A stretch of 64,000 nt of DNA, from NCBI GenBank assembly GCA_013396635.1, contig WBMW01004965.1:1653295-1717294 (forward strand), in the 5' to 3' direction. The notes beneath the pieces were generated by a model that was not told where the DNA came from, made no database searches, and saw nothing but the letters and a program-made list of their open reading frames with translations. The DNA is from Penelope pileata. Its lineage: Eukaryota > Chordata > Aves > Galliformes > Cracidae. Shown piece by piece: positions 52,313 through 62,895 of the stretch. Numbering within the stretch: the stretch's first letter is position 1; the number at the start of each line of letters is the position of its first letter. The position numbers were made by a program, and so were the translations under genes.

Positions 52313-55031
52313 CTGAGAGCACAAAGCTCTTTCTGCCCCATACACACTAAGCAAAACACAGCCAGAAAAACAATCACTTGCAAGGACAGGTACTTTGGAT
52401 GCAGGTTAGAGAAGGTTTGGAGCCCAATTTCAGATGGCTGTTAGTTAAAACCCAAACCAGAAAACAAACCAACCTCCCTTCCCCATCAACAACAACAAAC
52501 CAACCCTCAGAACACAGTAAGCCAAGCTGATTTTCCAAGACGCTTTCTAAAAGGTAGAAATCTGGAAGAGTTCCCAGTGTGATTTTTTCCCAAGAGCACA
52601 CGTGCGAGCAGCAGGCTCGGTGGGACAGGTGACCCCCCTTGCAGAGGAGGGTCTCCAGCTCTCTGTACAGAGATAGAAGCCTACGCTGAACGCGGTCAAT
52701 TCATTCCACTCCAGTTTTCTCTCACTTCCATTGGAAAATTCCCAACAGCTTATTCGACATCCCGGTACATGTTACAGAAAAAGCATCGCCGCAGCCCTTC
52801 AAAATTAAGGGTGTTGCACACACGGTGATTACTGCTATGGGCAGCCAACACGCCGAGGCAGATAAAGGCGACAGGACAGACTGAGCCATCACCTACTGCA
52901 GTGCTCACGGGGCTCCTTGGAGCAAAGATTAGAGTCTGTCAGTCACAGGAGGACAAAGGTTGTCCGCACGCAGTTTGACTGACATTCTCCTTGAAAGTCC
53001 TGGCTTAATACTGATGTCAAAAATAGCTGGGATTAATCCAATGGAACTGTCCGGTCGGGTCCACTGAAGGTACCCAAAAAGTCACTGGGAATGTTAACTG
53101 AGAACAGAAAGATAAAATTATAGGAAATAAAGCAAAATCAGAAGGCTCACTTCCATTTCCAAAAAAATAATTTAAGGCGCAGACTTAACAGGATAAGGAG
53201 CACTCAGGCAAAGTTCCACCGACTTCTGAAATCCTCTTGCAAAGATGAAGGAAGCAGTTGGATTCTGCCAGTTTTGGCGGCAGGATCAGTGGAGTGGGAC
53301 AAGGTATTGAACCTCCATTTCTGCAGCATAAGAAGGGGGAAAATGGTCCTTTGGAAGAGCAAATAAGCACTGAGCATCCTCCTCCCTGTGCCTAGCACCT
53401 CTCCTTCCCTTGCTAGCAGAAGCCATCCTCATCTTGGCCAGTTATAATGCCTCCCTCCCACATCCCGACACCATTTAGATAAGCACCCAGCTATCACTCC
53501 AAGAAATGCAGGGAAGTTTTGCAAATATTACAGCGGTGGAGGCAATGCAGCTAAGTGAAAAGCTGCTGTCACGAGGCCTGCCAGACCCCTCAGCCTTCCA
53601 GTTTGTGCATGGGTGCCAGAAAAAATAAGAGTTTAGACAACTCTGCTTGGTGGAGTCATTAATCACAATCGCAAGACGAGCAGGTTCCACACCAGAGGGA
53701 CGACCAGCAGAGCAGGTGGGGAATCAGGCTTGGAAAGAAAGGGACAGCCCACCAAGGAAAGGTAAGGAGGCAAGAGGCGATATGGGTAACTGAAATGCAA
53801 GTGCCACACGAGAAGGAAAGCTCAGCAAACACAGAAACGCAGAGTCCAACAGAAAGCATAGAAGCACACGTACAGCAGGCAAGGCTACAGACACTTGCTG
53901 CAGAACGACACGCAGCTCATCCACGCGCCTGACCCGGACATTATTGCTGCAGAACAGCTCCCACGAGTTAATTCCACTGCCAAAACCTCACCAGCCAGTT
54001 CTAATCCTTTTAAATGGTGGGGGATTTCTGCTGATCTTCTGTATCTGGGGATTAAACCAGCAATGCAGAAACAGGGGAAAAAAAAAAAAAAAGAGTTTAG
54101 TTCAATTTAGCACTGGGTGGATTTTCAGTTGAGCAATGAAGTTAAATGCTGCACAGCTTTAAAATAAAATCCATAATGCTTTTTGCTGCCAGCATCTTGG
54201 GAGGCCTCCTCTACACATTAACAGGAGCAAAAGGATCTTATCCTCCAGACCCTCCCCTTTTTGGTTTCCTTATTCGGGCTTACACGTGCTTAGGAAATCC
54301 CCCACTGTGGACTCGGATAAGAGGTCTCCTTTTCACACCGTTTTCCACTTAGAAGCGGTGTTAGCATGCAAGCAAAACCATTCTGCTTGGACATTTTAGT
54401 ATCAGAAACAAACCCAGCTCTTTCCATTGAAAAGCTTTCAGATCTGTCAGCGACTTCTACAGCAACTGGGCTTTTTCACACTGCTCTCCAGTGTGCTGCA
54501 ATATCAGAATGAAAAAGAACTGAGACCACGTGAACTAAGTCAGATTTAATAACAACTGTCAAGAGAACAAAATTAATAGTCTCCCATTTCCACATTTCCA
54601 TAATAAAAGCTTTAATTTCTGGAAGAACCGCAGCATCCCGGGTGTATTTGATCCGCTTCATTAGTTGCCAATTTGGAATCAATGCTACCAGCACACGGCA
54701 GGTTCACTCCTTTAAAGATGTGAATCAAGATGGCAATGGATGGCCCCAGGACATCGGAGATCCCAGGCACACGGGGCAACCTGCAGCTCCGCACACCCAC
54801 CTCACCGCACGTCCCTGTGACGTCGGGGACACCGGGCCGGCTACGCCTGTACTTTGCCCGCCAGCAGCTCAAAAGCCGACTGCCAAGTCATTCCCCAGGT
54901 TTATTGACACTGCAAACTTTATTGAAATCTGATTTATAAACACTGCTCAGCAAGTCTGCGATAAACTCTTAAGTAATTACACAAACAACCCCAGCAGACT
55001 CAACCTAAAGCTCAGCTCTAGCCTGAACTAC

Positions 55032-55077
55032 TTTTTTTTTTTTTTNNNNNNNNNNNNNNNNNNNNTTTTTTTTTTTT
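55032..55077. repeat. T run with 20-base assembly gap
   Basis: T14 at 55032-55045, 20 N at 55046-55065, then T12 to 55077. The gap lies wholly inside the homopolymer. The gap size of exactly 20 is probably a placeholder, so coordinates to the right may be offset from the real chromosome. Confidence 0.95.
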
Positions 55078-56273
55078 AAGTACAGTTCCAAGAGCATGAG
55101 TAGTTTGATGCAGTTCAGCTGTGTGGGACAGCATGCCAACAAAATACATCTGTCACTAATAAAAATAACAAAATGGAGCCCGTGTAAGGCCTATCTGTAC
55201 TTCTGCATCAACTTCCACTCATTCCTACCAAGTTAGACTATTAATAGCACCACCAGTTCAGCAATAAACTAAATACTTTTAATAGCTGTACTAGAAAGTT
55301 TACCAAACAGACAACAGCCATAGCACGCACCGTGCAAAGGCAGCAGTGCACTTCAATACATCGGAGCTACAGAGGGAAGCTCCACAATGCACACACATGG
55401 CTGTGTTACCAACTCCCTGCAATGGAGTTTCAGTGGGTCCTGAAACCATCCCTGTGAGGGCTCGGGAAGCTCCTGGTGCCTGTTTCAGAGAGAGCATGGA
55501 TATGGGGGCTGCAGAGGGGAGCAAGGAAGGAAGGGACAGCGTGGAGGAGCAGGTGAGCCACCAGCCCTTCAAGGGGTTCTGCTGCACAGCCCAAATACAC
55601 CTCTGGGATCAGCACAAATGCTGGGGATGCTCCTAAGCAACACCCCTTTATGTCATGAGCTTTGCTATGGCTGGGTTCAGGAGAGCTTGGCTTCCCCAGC
55701 CTTAGGGAAAGAAACAAGATCAAGTTTCTCACTCTCTGCTCAGACCCCAAGCACTGTGACTCAGGAGCCAAACAAGCCTGACAGCAACACGGGGCTGCGA
55801 CGGGGCTGCTAGCAGCACAGAGCAGCCAGAGGAAGGTCTCCTTCCCCCTAAGCTCACTTTACAAGCTGTCAAGTGTAACACAACACGGCATGCATTTCCA
55901 ACCAGGCTACTTCTGATCTGCAGGCTTCCTCTGCCTTTTCAAATTCTCAGCTCTTCATCATGTAAAAAGGGCAGTAATTGCACAAGGGAAACTACTCCAG
56001 CACTGTGAACATGTCCGGGAAATCAATTTTAAAAATTCTGCTTTCATATAGGGAAAAAGGTTATTCTGCTTTAACAACCTTATCAAAGCAATGACTACAG
56101 AAACTGAGCCAGGCCTGAGAGCCCACTGCCTTCACGAAGCGCTGACAGAGGAGCGCAGCTGGCCTGGCACTGGGCTCCTCACTGCATTTGGTTCTGCTGT
56201 GTAACTACTGCCTCAGTCAGCAAGGTTGGTAGCACACAAATTGCCAAAATATCACTTTGCGTCCATGAGAACC

Positions 56274-56295
56274 TTTTTTTTTTTTTTTTTTTTTT
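56274..56295. repeat. T22 homopolymer
   Basis: A run of 22 T followed by CTATCAGCC. No retroposon body is recognisable. Confidence 0.9.
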
Positions 56296-56480
56296 CTATC
56301 AGCCTGGGTTCCCATGTCCACCCATGTTGCTGATTTATCTATTGGGAAGCCCAAACAGAGGAAGAACCAAGGCTGACACTCACACGTGTCCCCCATCGTG
56401 TATTTCTGATTATATCCTCAGGGCTCCAGAAGCACCCCATCTCTCACTCACGCACACCTTGGTCGATTTGCTTTCCTTAC

Positions 56481-56564
56481 CTCAAATTGCAAAGGAAGTA
56501 CGCTCACTACCACCAGAAAGCAAAGATGCTGTACATTATTACTAAAATTATTTACATCAAATTT
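56481..56564 (-). other. Candidate exon with excellent donor
   Basis: On the minus strand a near-consensus donor (TTTGAG then GTAAGGAAAG) ends an open frame whose last residues are HLCFLVVVSVLPLQFE, preceded by KFDVNNFSNNVQ. Using the acceptor GGCTTTGCAG gives 84 bases, phase 0 to 0. Using the inner acceptor AATAATTTTAG gives 61 bases (56481-56541) starting with one carried base and ending at phase 0. Both acceptors have weak pyrimidine tracts. The inner form would fit a predecessor with two bases over, as the minus reading of 57858-57997 has. The strongly hydrophobic end is unlike the polar exon at 31655. No family is recognised. Confidence 0.22.
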
Positions 56565-57857
56565 CTGCAAAGCCTTTGACATTGCTTTAGGAAACTGCCA
56601 TCCGCAAGCAGAGCCCCTGCAGCACAGCACCCGCTGCATAGGGTTAACATTCTCTCTTTCACATTTTTTTTTTTTTTTTTTTGTCAGCCACCTTTGCTCC
56701 ATAGACCTTGGGACGCAGCTCCCAGGGCACTTCTGCACAGCACAGCCCTGCCCAGCAGGATTCAGCACAGCACGAACCCCACTGGGATCTCAGCAACTGC
56801 CGCAGCAGCAAAGTATTTCTGTATTTGACCACCCACAGGCAGGCCTGGAGCACGCCTCTGCTTTGGGAGGCACACATGTAGCTCAGCGAGAGGAAATAGG
56901 GACCTCAGGGGGATCACCACCTCGGTGCCTGCAGGGACACAGCCCCCTGGGCCAGGACCAGCTCCTGGAGCACGGCGATGCTCCACTGCGGGCGCATCGC
57001 TGCAACGTGCGGCAGCGGACACGTGCTGCCCCGGCAATGCACGCACCTCCCGCACTGCGGGCACCAAACCCGGGATTCAGCGACTGAGAACAGCTCCCTT
57101 CTCCCCCACTGTTTTGGATACAGGAACTGACTCATCCATATGTTTTTTCCCCTCATTCCAAGGAAGATATGAAAGATAATGTTCTTCATTTCAATATTAC
57201 TAAATGAAGCATATGATTAAATGAGTCCAAGAATAATTTAATCTTGGCTACCAACATAAAAGAGATATTGTTCCTTTCACTTGACTATGCAAGAAAACAG
57301 AAAGCCTCGGCTGTTTCTGGCTGCTCTCAGGCCAGGGTTCTGCTCGCCCTGACTTGTGACGTAAATACCAGCAGCTCTGATCACACACAAAACCCGGACC
57401 CGCACTGGAAGGGGCACAGGATGCTCCTCGGAGCAGCTCCACCTGCCCGATTCCAAACGATGCCGTCACCCTTGGACGGAAAACACTCGCTTATGAAACG
57501 GGAAGCTGACATCTCATGGCACGGCGCCTCGTGCCTCGGTGCAGAAAAACACGTCACGTGCCACAGATTTCTGGAAGCGTCACCGCTCCCTTATGGTACG
57601 TGATCTCTTGCCAAGAATAAATAGGACAGAGTCCAGCATAGGAATCACAAAACATTTGGCTCGCAGATAATTCTTCTGTTACTGTATGTTATTATACTAA
57701 ACGCACTGTTCAGGTACTGTCCACTCTGGAAAAATCTCATTAGCTATGAAAAGCCTGGACTTCAATACAAGGTGATTAATAATCCAGAACGCCTTGCTTA
57801 GATGCTCAGTTTGAAACTTGAAGACAGTCCAAACCTCTGAAGAGCACAAGCACTTAC
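56565..57857. other. Non-coding stretch with CpG pocket
   Basis: A T19 run at 56664-56682 is directly followed by GTCAG, forming a plus-strand acceptor-like sequence. The frame behind it is open for about 45 codons but has no donor or terminal signal. A CpG-dense pocket occupies about 56945-57075 (GCGGGCGCATCGC, GTGCGGCAGCGGACACG). Frames through it are Ala/Pro/Arg-rich and look like chance. The pocket is only about 800 bases from the exon-like blocks at 57858 and 58701 and could be regulatory. Confidence 0.45.
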
Positions 57858-58010
57858 TTTTTGCAGATTACATTTACGCGGTTCAAACGATCCCCCCAAA
57901 TGTGCTCCTCCGAGGACACGCAGTCCTTGTTCTCCGGGCACGTGTCAGCACTCCAGGGACTCGACCGTCTCTCGTCCAACTCTAACAGCTTGTCCATTTA
58001 TACAACATAA
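57858..58010. CDS. CpG-dense exon-like block, strand uncertain
   Basis: About 140 bases with roughly ten CpGs in AT-rich, CpG-poor flanks. Minus reading: a frame starts at an ATG at 57995-57997 (directly after an in-frame TAA), runs 46 codons with strong GAG/GAC/TGC codon preference and ends with two bases over at the donor AAAAA then GTAAGTG (57858). It begins MDKLLELDERRSSPW and later has EEHIWGDRLNRV. Plus reading: the same signal is a strong acceptor (CACTTACTTTTTGCAG); a frame from 57867 ends in LSSNSNSLSIYTT and stop TAA at 58008-58010, with AATAAA at 58046. The other plus frames are open too. Either strand is possible. No family is recognised. Confidence 0.45.
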
Positions 58011-58045
58011 GAATGACAACACCTATGTTGTATTAAGATATTTTA

Positions 58046-58051
58046 AATAAA
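58046..58051 (+). terminator. Possible polyadenylation signal AATAAA
   Basis: A canonical hexamer lies 36 bases after the plus-strand stop at 58008-58010. A GT-rich stretch (CTGGTTTGTTTTGTGCTT) follows at about 58091-58108, where a downstream element would sit. Together they make a plausible 3' end for a plus-strand terminal exon. In AT-rich DNA such a hexamer is also common by chance, and it means nothing if the block at 57858-58010 belongs to the minus strand. Confidence 0.25.
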
Positions 58052-58700
58052 ACTACTTTCAACTGGGCAATATTTGTGCATTTAAATGCTCTGGTTTGTT
58101 TTGTGCTTAAAAGGTTTAATTTCAGCTCACTGACCTTCTTCCTTCTAAAATATTTCTCTTTGCTATTATATGCGTGCAGTCCCACACTTAAATCTCTCTT
58201 CCTTCTCTATTTCTCATCCTACGAACCTGACTTCGGAAGCATTAAGTAGAACTTATCACTTATTTCTGGAAAAAGAACATTTAAAATTTGAATAAGAGTC
58301 CTTCAGAGATAAAGCATCCCAGGTTAAATCTAATGATGTCCAGGGGAATTCTAGGCAGGCGGTGAGCTGCCTGCTAATACGTCGATGCTTTAGGGAAGAA
58401 AAATATCAATTAAATTTCATAGCATGCAGCCACATATTGACCTTGAAAGCTATCTGTAACTTAGTTTAAACTTGAAAACTCAAAGTCTAAGACAGAACTT
58501 CTGCCCTAATTGTTTTTAACTTCACTAAGAATGGCACAGCTCTGTAGAGACCATAGAAAAATTAACAGAATCAATCTGAAAAAAAAATTCCCTAAATCCA
58601 ATTAAGTGTTTAACTGTGACATTTGTGTGCGCTTCTAGTCTCCTTCCCTTGGGTTTTGGTCACTGCCTCCAGAGATATCAGTACTTCTTTTCTCTTGCAG
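58052..58700. other. AT-rich non-coding stretch
   Basis: This lies between the two CpG-dense exon-like blocks. It is AT-rich with no CpG island or convincing promoter. Its right end carries the pyrimidine tract of the acceptor at 58700. Nothing else was seen. Confidence 0.5.
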
Positions 58701-58917
58701 CCTCCTGATAACACGAAGAGCCGAGAGCCGCGGCAGCATGCCTGCCAGCTGCAGGGCCGCCTCGCACCAGCGCCTGCGTGAAGATTTCCATGGGCAACCA
58801 TTTCCTTACTGGGACAATCACAACCCAGCACCGTCCAGCACCAGCACAGCCAGCGAGGGCGAGCCAGGGGAAGGAAACCCACTGTCACAAACTGACAGAA
58901 TGAACGAAGCCCAGGAG
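58701..58917 (+). CDS. Candidate internal exon, 217 bases
   Basis: The acceptor (CAGTACTTCTTTTCTCTTGCAG) is among the best in the window. The 217 bases end in CAGGAG, followed by the donor GTAAATC. One carried base plus 72 codons are open to the end and the exit is phase 0; the other two plus frames are closed. The peptide is polar: an Arg-rich start (ITRRAESRG), a middle FHGQPFPYWDNHNP and a Ser/Glu/Pro-rich end (SEGEPGEG, SQTDRMNEAQE), suggesting a disordered region. An internal ATG at 58738 could also start translation. The block has about twelve CpGs against AT-rich flanks. A minus frame is open too but lacks splice sites. No family is recognised. Confidence 0.4.
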
Positions 58918-58984
58918 GTAAATCTCTCACCTGGAACCAGACTGGATCATTAATGCCTCTCCCACTGCAATGCCCTTCACTAAG

Positions 58985-59031
58985 GAAGCTGGAATTCAGA
59001 CTGTGCCAAATCTTCCACTGAAATTCAACAG
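58985..59031 (+). other. Weak candidate exon following 58701-58917
   Basis: A pyrimidine-rich acceptor (CTCTCCCACTGCAATGCCCTTCACTAAG) precedes 47 bases ending in CAACAG, followed by GTAGGGC, a good donor. The phase-0 frame reads EAGIQTVPNLPLKFN with two bases over, matching the phase-0 exit of 58701-58917. The intervening intron would be only 67 bases, near the lower limit for vertebrate introns, which is the main reason for doubt. Another frame is also open. Confidence 0.2.
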
Positions 59032-60374
59032 GTAGGGCTTTTCTATAATTTTTATTTTTATCTGTGCCAATCTAGCTTCTCCATCCATGAAAAGAGCATT
59101 TTCGTGTTGGGTTACTCAGCATACCGCTTCTGCATCAGGAAGAAGAGAAAGGAACACAGGAGCCACAGCAGCTGCTTTACACTGCAGGATTCATCTGCAC
59201 AGCTCTGAACTTAATACTCAGCGTTTTCAGGGTTCACGAAGAATATGGTACGTGCACATCCTTCCTACTCAAAGAGGCCAAGCAAACAAGCCTGGTAGAT
59301 TTATTCTGAATGGATACGCTTAGTGTCAAACACACGAGCCCAAGTCATCAGATCCAAAAAGGGGCAGGAGGCTCTGTTTTCTATTTCTAGGGCACGTCCA
59401 GAGCAGTCCAGCTCCCCACTGCAATTCAGCTTGCCTTCTATCAGCACTACAGCTGGCAAGCACACCAGGGCCCAGTGCTCGCCTGGCAGCTGGAGGACGA
59501 CCCAGCCTGCCCTCTCACTTGAAGCCTCCTGGGCTGTGCAACAAAGGTTTCGAAATTCCTCCAACATTCCTCAGAGGTTGAATTGAAACTTGTGACGCTC
59601 AGGCTGATGAAAGGATGCGATGTTGCAACGGCACAGCTACGTCCCTGTCAACTAACACCAGGGGAGCTGGGCAGGAGGCAGGGCCTGGCTTTTTTCCTGG
59701 GAGCATTAACACGAGGACCCTTTGCAGGTGAGAACTGCACTTGCACGGTGCCCAGCAGCGGGTAGGACTCCCAGGTCAAGTGAGCTGGTAGTTAGAACTA
59801 TTAACCCTAGCAAACAATTAACCCGTATAAACGGTGGCTTCCTTCCCCTTGCAGCACACAAACAGATGCCCAAGTCACCTCTGAAACCCAGAGCCCACTA
59901 AGAGAGCCAGCACACCCCATTTTAAAATGAAGCAAACAGAAAAGCTGGAAATGCAAACCAGGGCTCAGGCAGTGTTGCAGGAGCGTGGCCAGCCCCAGCA
60001 CCACTGCAGCACGTGACGGCTGTGTCTTCCTCAAGTGTCTGAATAAGGGGATAAAACGAGATGCTGCGGTTCAATGACACAGACCGAAGGGAATTAAGGT
60101 CTGACACTTCCCTACTTAGAAGGGATAGAGATAAGCCTGGATAGCTGTTACCTAGAGCAGCGCCAATACGCAAAGCCTCCACACGCACTTTGGGATTGCA
60201 GTAACACCCCCGAAATGGGCACCATGCAACCAGGGGGAGGACATGGGGCAGGGGCACCACCACTTCCACCTCAGCAACAATGCATCAGAACCTTGGGTCT
60301 TCCTAAAAACTTGCAAGCTCCAAAGCCCTTCCCCAACTTCCCCAGTCACATCAGCAGTTCTACCACATCAGGAG

Positions 60375-60400
60375 AAAAAAAAAAAATATTAATAATAATA
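60375..60400. repeat. A12 run with AAT microsatellite
   Basis: Twelve A followed by TATTAATAATAATAC, a short trinucleotide repeat next to a homopolymer. It may be the decayed tail of a retroposed element; no body is recognisable. Confidence 0.75.
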
Positions 60401-62873
60401 CAAAAACCCCTTTGAGCACTTAATATCTGGGTGGGGGTTTAGTATCACTAAAGCCTCTCGCTGGTTTTCAATACAGCTTTATTTTAAGAAAGCATCCATT
60501 ATACGAAGCTTGGCTTTGGCAGGCACAGCAGAAGCCCAGCCAGTGCGGAGAAGGAGGTCAATACTCAAAGTGCACCATTATTTTGTCACTTTTTCACATT
60601 CCTTAGTAAGAACTTAGTGAAAAAGTTTATTGCTTAACTGGAAGTTACTTATCTTATGATTTCTGCATTATTCTACAGGATACAGCCTCTCCCTTTCTAT
60701 CCTCCTACACAGATTGAGTAGAAACATTTTCTAGCAGTTAATTCAAGCCAGCTATTTAGTTCTTGCTTGGCAATGTTTTCAACCAGAGGCATGTCCAGCC
60801 TCCAGGAAAACAAGTTATGCAGCAAGAGGGTGGGACACTATCAGAGAACACAAAGTAAATACCAAGCATGACCCACGACAGGACGGGATAACTAAGAGAG
60901 ATTGTTTTCGTAATAGTGTACATTAAAAGTCATTAACACTGATGTGAAATGTGAAATTCGTTAAGGGCTGTTTGACATTCTTCGGCCTAGTGGTGGAAGC
61001 CCAGACTTGTGTCCAGACCAGCGCACGTCCCAGATGGCCAACAACTGGGGGACCTTGCCAGCCATAACCCAGCACCAGAACAGCTGACTGGGAAGCTTAA
61101 ACTTCATCATCAACTCAGCTCATAAACTTCCTACCAAGTGTGTGAGGAAGAACTTCACAGCAGTTTTTCTTCTGTTGCACTCACAGAGTCTGATAGACCC
61201 TAAAGCACCTCCTTGATCAGCCAGGGTCCTGCTGGTATGGATGGAGGGAGGTAGCTGTGCATCTATTGACTCACTTCAATCCAGCATTTCCCAGTTGCCT
61301 GGGAATCAGTTTAATATCGCTGCTGAAAGCAATAAGGATAAAAAAGCCAGACGGATACCTTTGATCTATTCAGACTTACCTGGCACCAGCAGCTAAAGCG
61401 TTGCTGAGAATCTCCTTAAGACTTTTTTCCCTTCCCCAGGATTATTTTGCAGTTCATTCAATAAAGCAGCAAAACAATTTCCTGACAAACTAGGAAACGA
61501 GCATTGGACTGCATTCAAGAACCTCAGAAAATATTAGAAACAGAGATTTAACAGAAAGTGTTTGGAAGCCACTGACCTCACAGACAAGTCAGAGCGTCAT
61601 TTCCCCAGCCATCACAATCAGCGTGTTCAAAGGCAGACGGGAGAGAAATAATCCTTGCTATGAGATGCATTTTAGTGCCTTCCACCTCAGACTTCCAAAT
61701 GCAAGTCTGAAAGAGTCGCACACATGGCAAGCCTCCTTCACTAAGCCTCTGCCATAATATTCTGCTGCAAAAATACTGCGACTGGAAGAAAATATATTCA
61801 AAAGCCTAAGCCCCCTTTAGCTGTGCAGGAAATTCTCCTTCACAATAGCTGGGCAAGGAAATGACAGCATCAGATTCAACTTGCAGTGACAGACAAGTTC
61901 CTTCAATGAGTGCACCCCTCTGTTCTCCTTTTGGAGGTCAGGGCACCGGTGCCAGTTTGTCCATGGGGACCACGGGCTCCTTGGAGGATGAACTGTCCTC
62001 ATCTCCAACAGCACAGCTGGCACAAGGCCACTGCAAGGCCCTGCTCGAGCAGTTCAAACAATTGCTGCACTCTTCTGCATTAGCTCAACTCCCTGTGCTT
62101 CCCCAAACACATTATATTATCTTTGTCTAGTACAATGCCTTCCATAAACAGCCCAGTTGAAAGCAAAGCTAGCAAAGCTCCGTAATTATTAATGCTCCCA
62201 CTTCATTCTCCAGAACACGATGCTTCCACCAAAAAATCACCAAAAAAAAAAAGAAACCAAGTAAGAGATGTTGAAGATCTACTCTATCTGCTACAAATTA
62301 AAAATGACTGCTTCTACTTATTTCAGCTCTAGAAGTTCACTGTCAATCCACTTTTGACTCAGAGCAGTGCCTAAACAAAGCGGGATTTCTGTGCAACAAC
62401 TGTTTTGAATTTAATGCCCAATGACCAAGTTAGTGTTTTGCTCCTAGAGCAGCTGCCAGACATCTCCGTCTCTACAGTTACAGCATGCAACCCGAAAACC
62501 AAGGAACTGGAGAAAGCTCAGGTTCATTAGGGTTCACTGCTCACAAACTGGAGTCTGCTGCAGAAATGAGGTAAGGTGCTCACAGAAAATAAAATACGTC
62601 ATGGTGTTTCCTGCCAACAAACGACACCGTTTCTTAAGGTCTTAATTCTACTTTCAAAAGGCCCAGAAGTGCTTTGAGCAGTGGCCAGCACCAGCCCTCG
62701 CTGGGACGTGCTAGGCAATCTCCCATCCGCTCCAAAGAGAGGGTGATGCCAACTGATGGGAATGAAAAGGTGATGTAGGCTCATTTGTAGAACGTAATAT
62801 TGTAGCACAGCATATTCCATTCTACAGGATAAATGCAATATATGGCCCAATTGACTCTTCCTCCCCCCCGCCC

Positions 62874-62895
62874 TTTTTTTTTTTTTTTTTTTTTT
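62874..62895. repeat. T22 homopolymer
   Basis: A run of 22 T preceded by a C-rich stretch (CCTCCCCCCCGCCC). The combined pyrimidine tract resembles an acceptor, but AG does not follow in a usable position on the plus strand. Confidence 0.9.

Larger units (their letters stand above)
52313..56480. other. Non-coding stretch with gap
   Basis: No supportable gene. It contains an A15 run at 54078-54092, the gapped T run at 55032-55077 and a T22 run at 56274-56295. A minus-strand acceptor of good quality ends near 53730 but leads straight into a stop in one frame and has no usable donor. Other frames are short. Confidence 0.5.
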
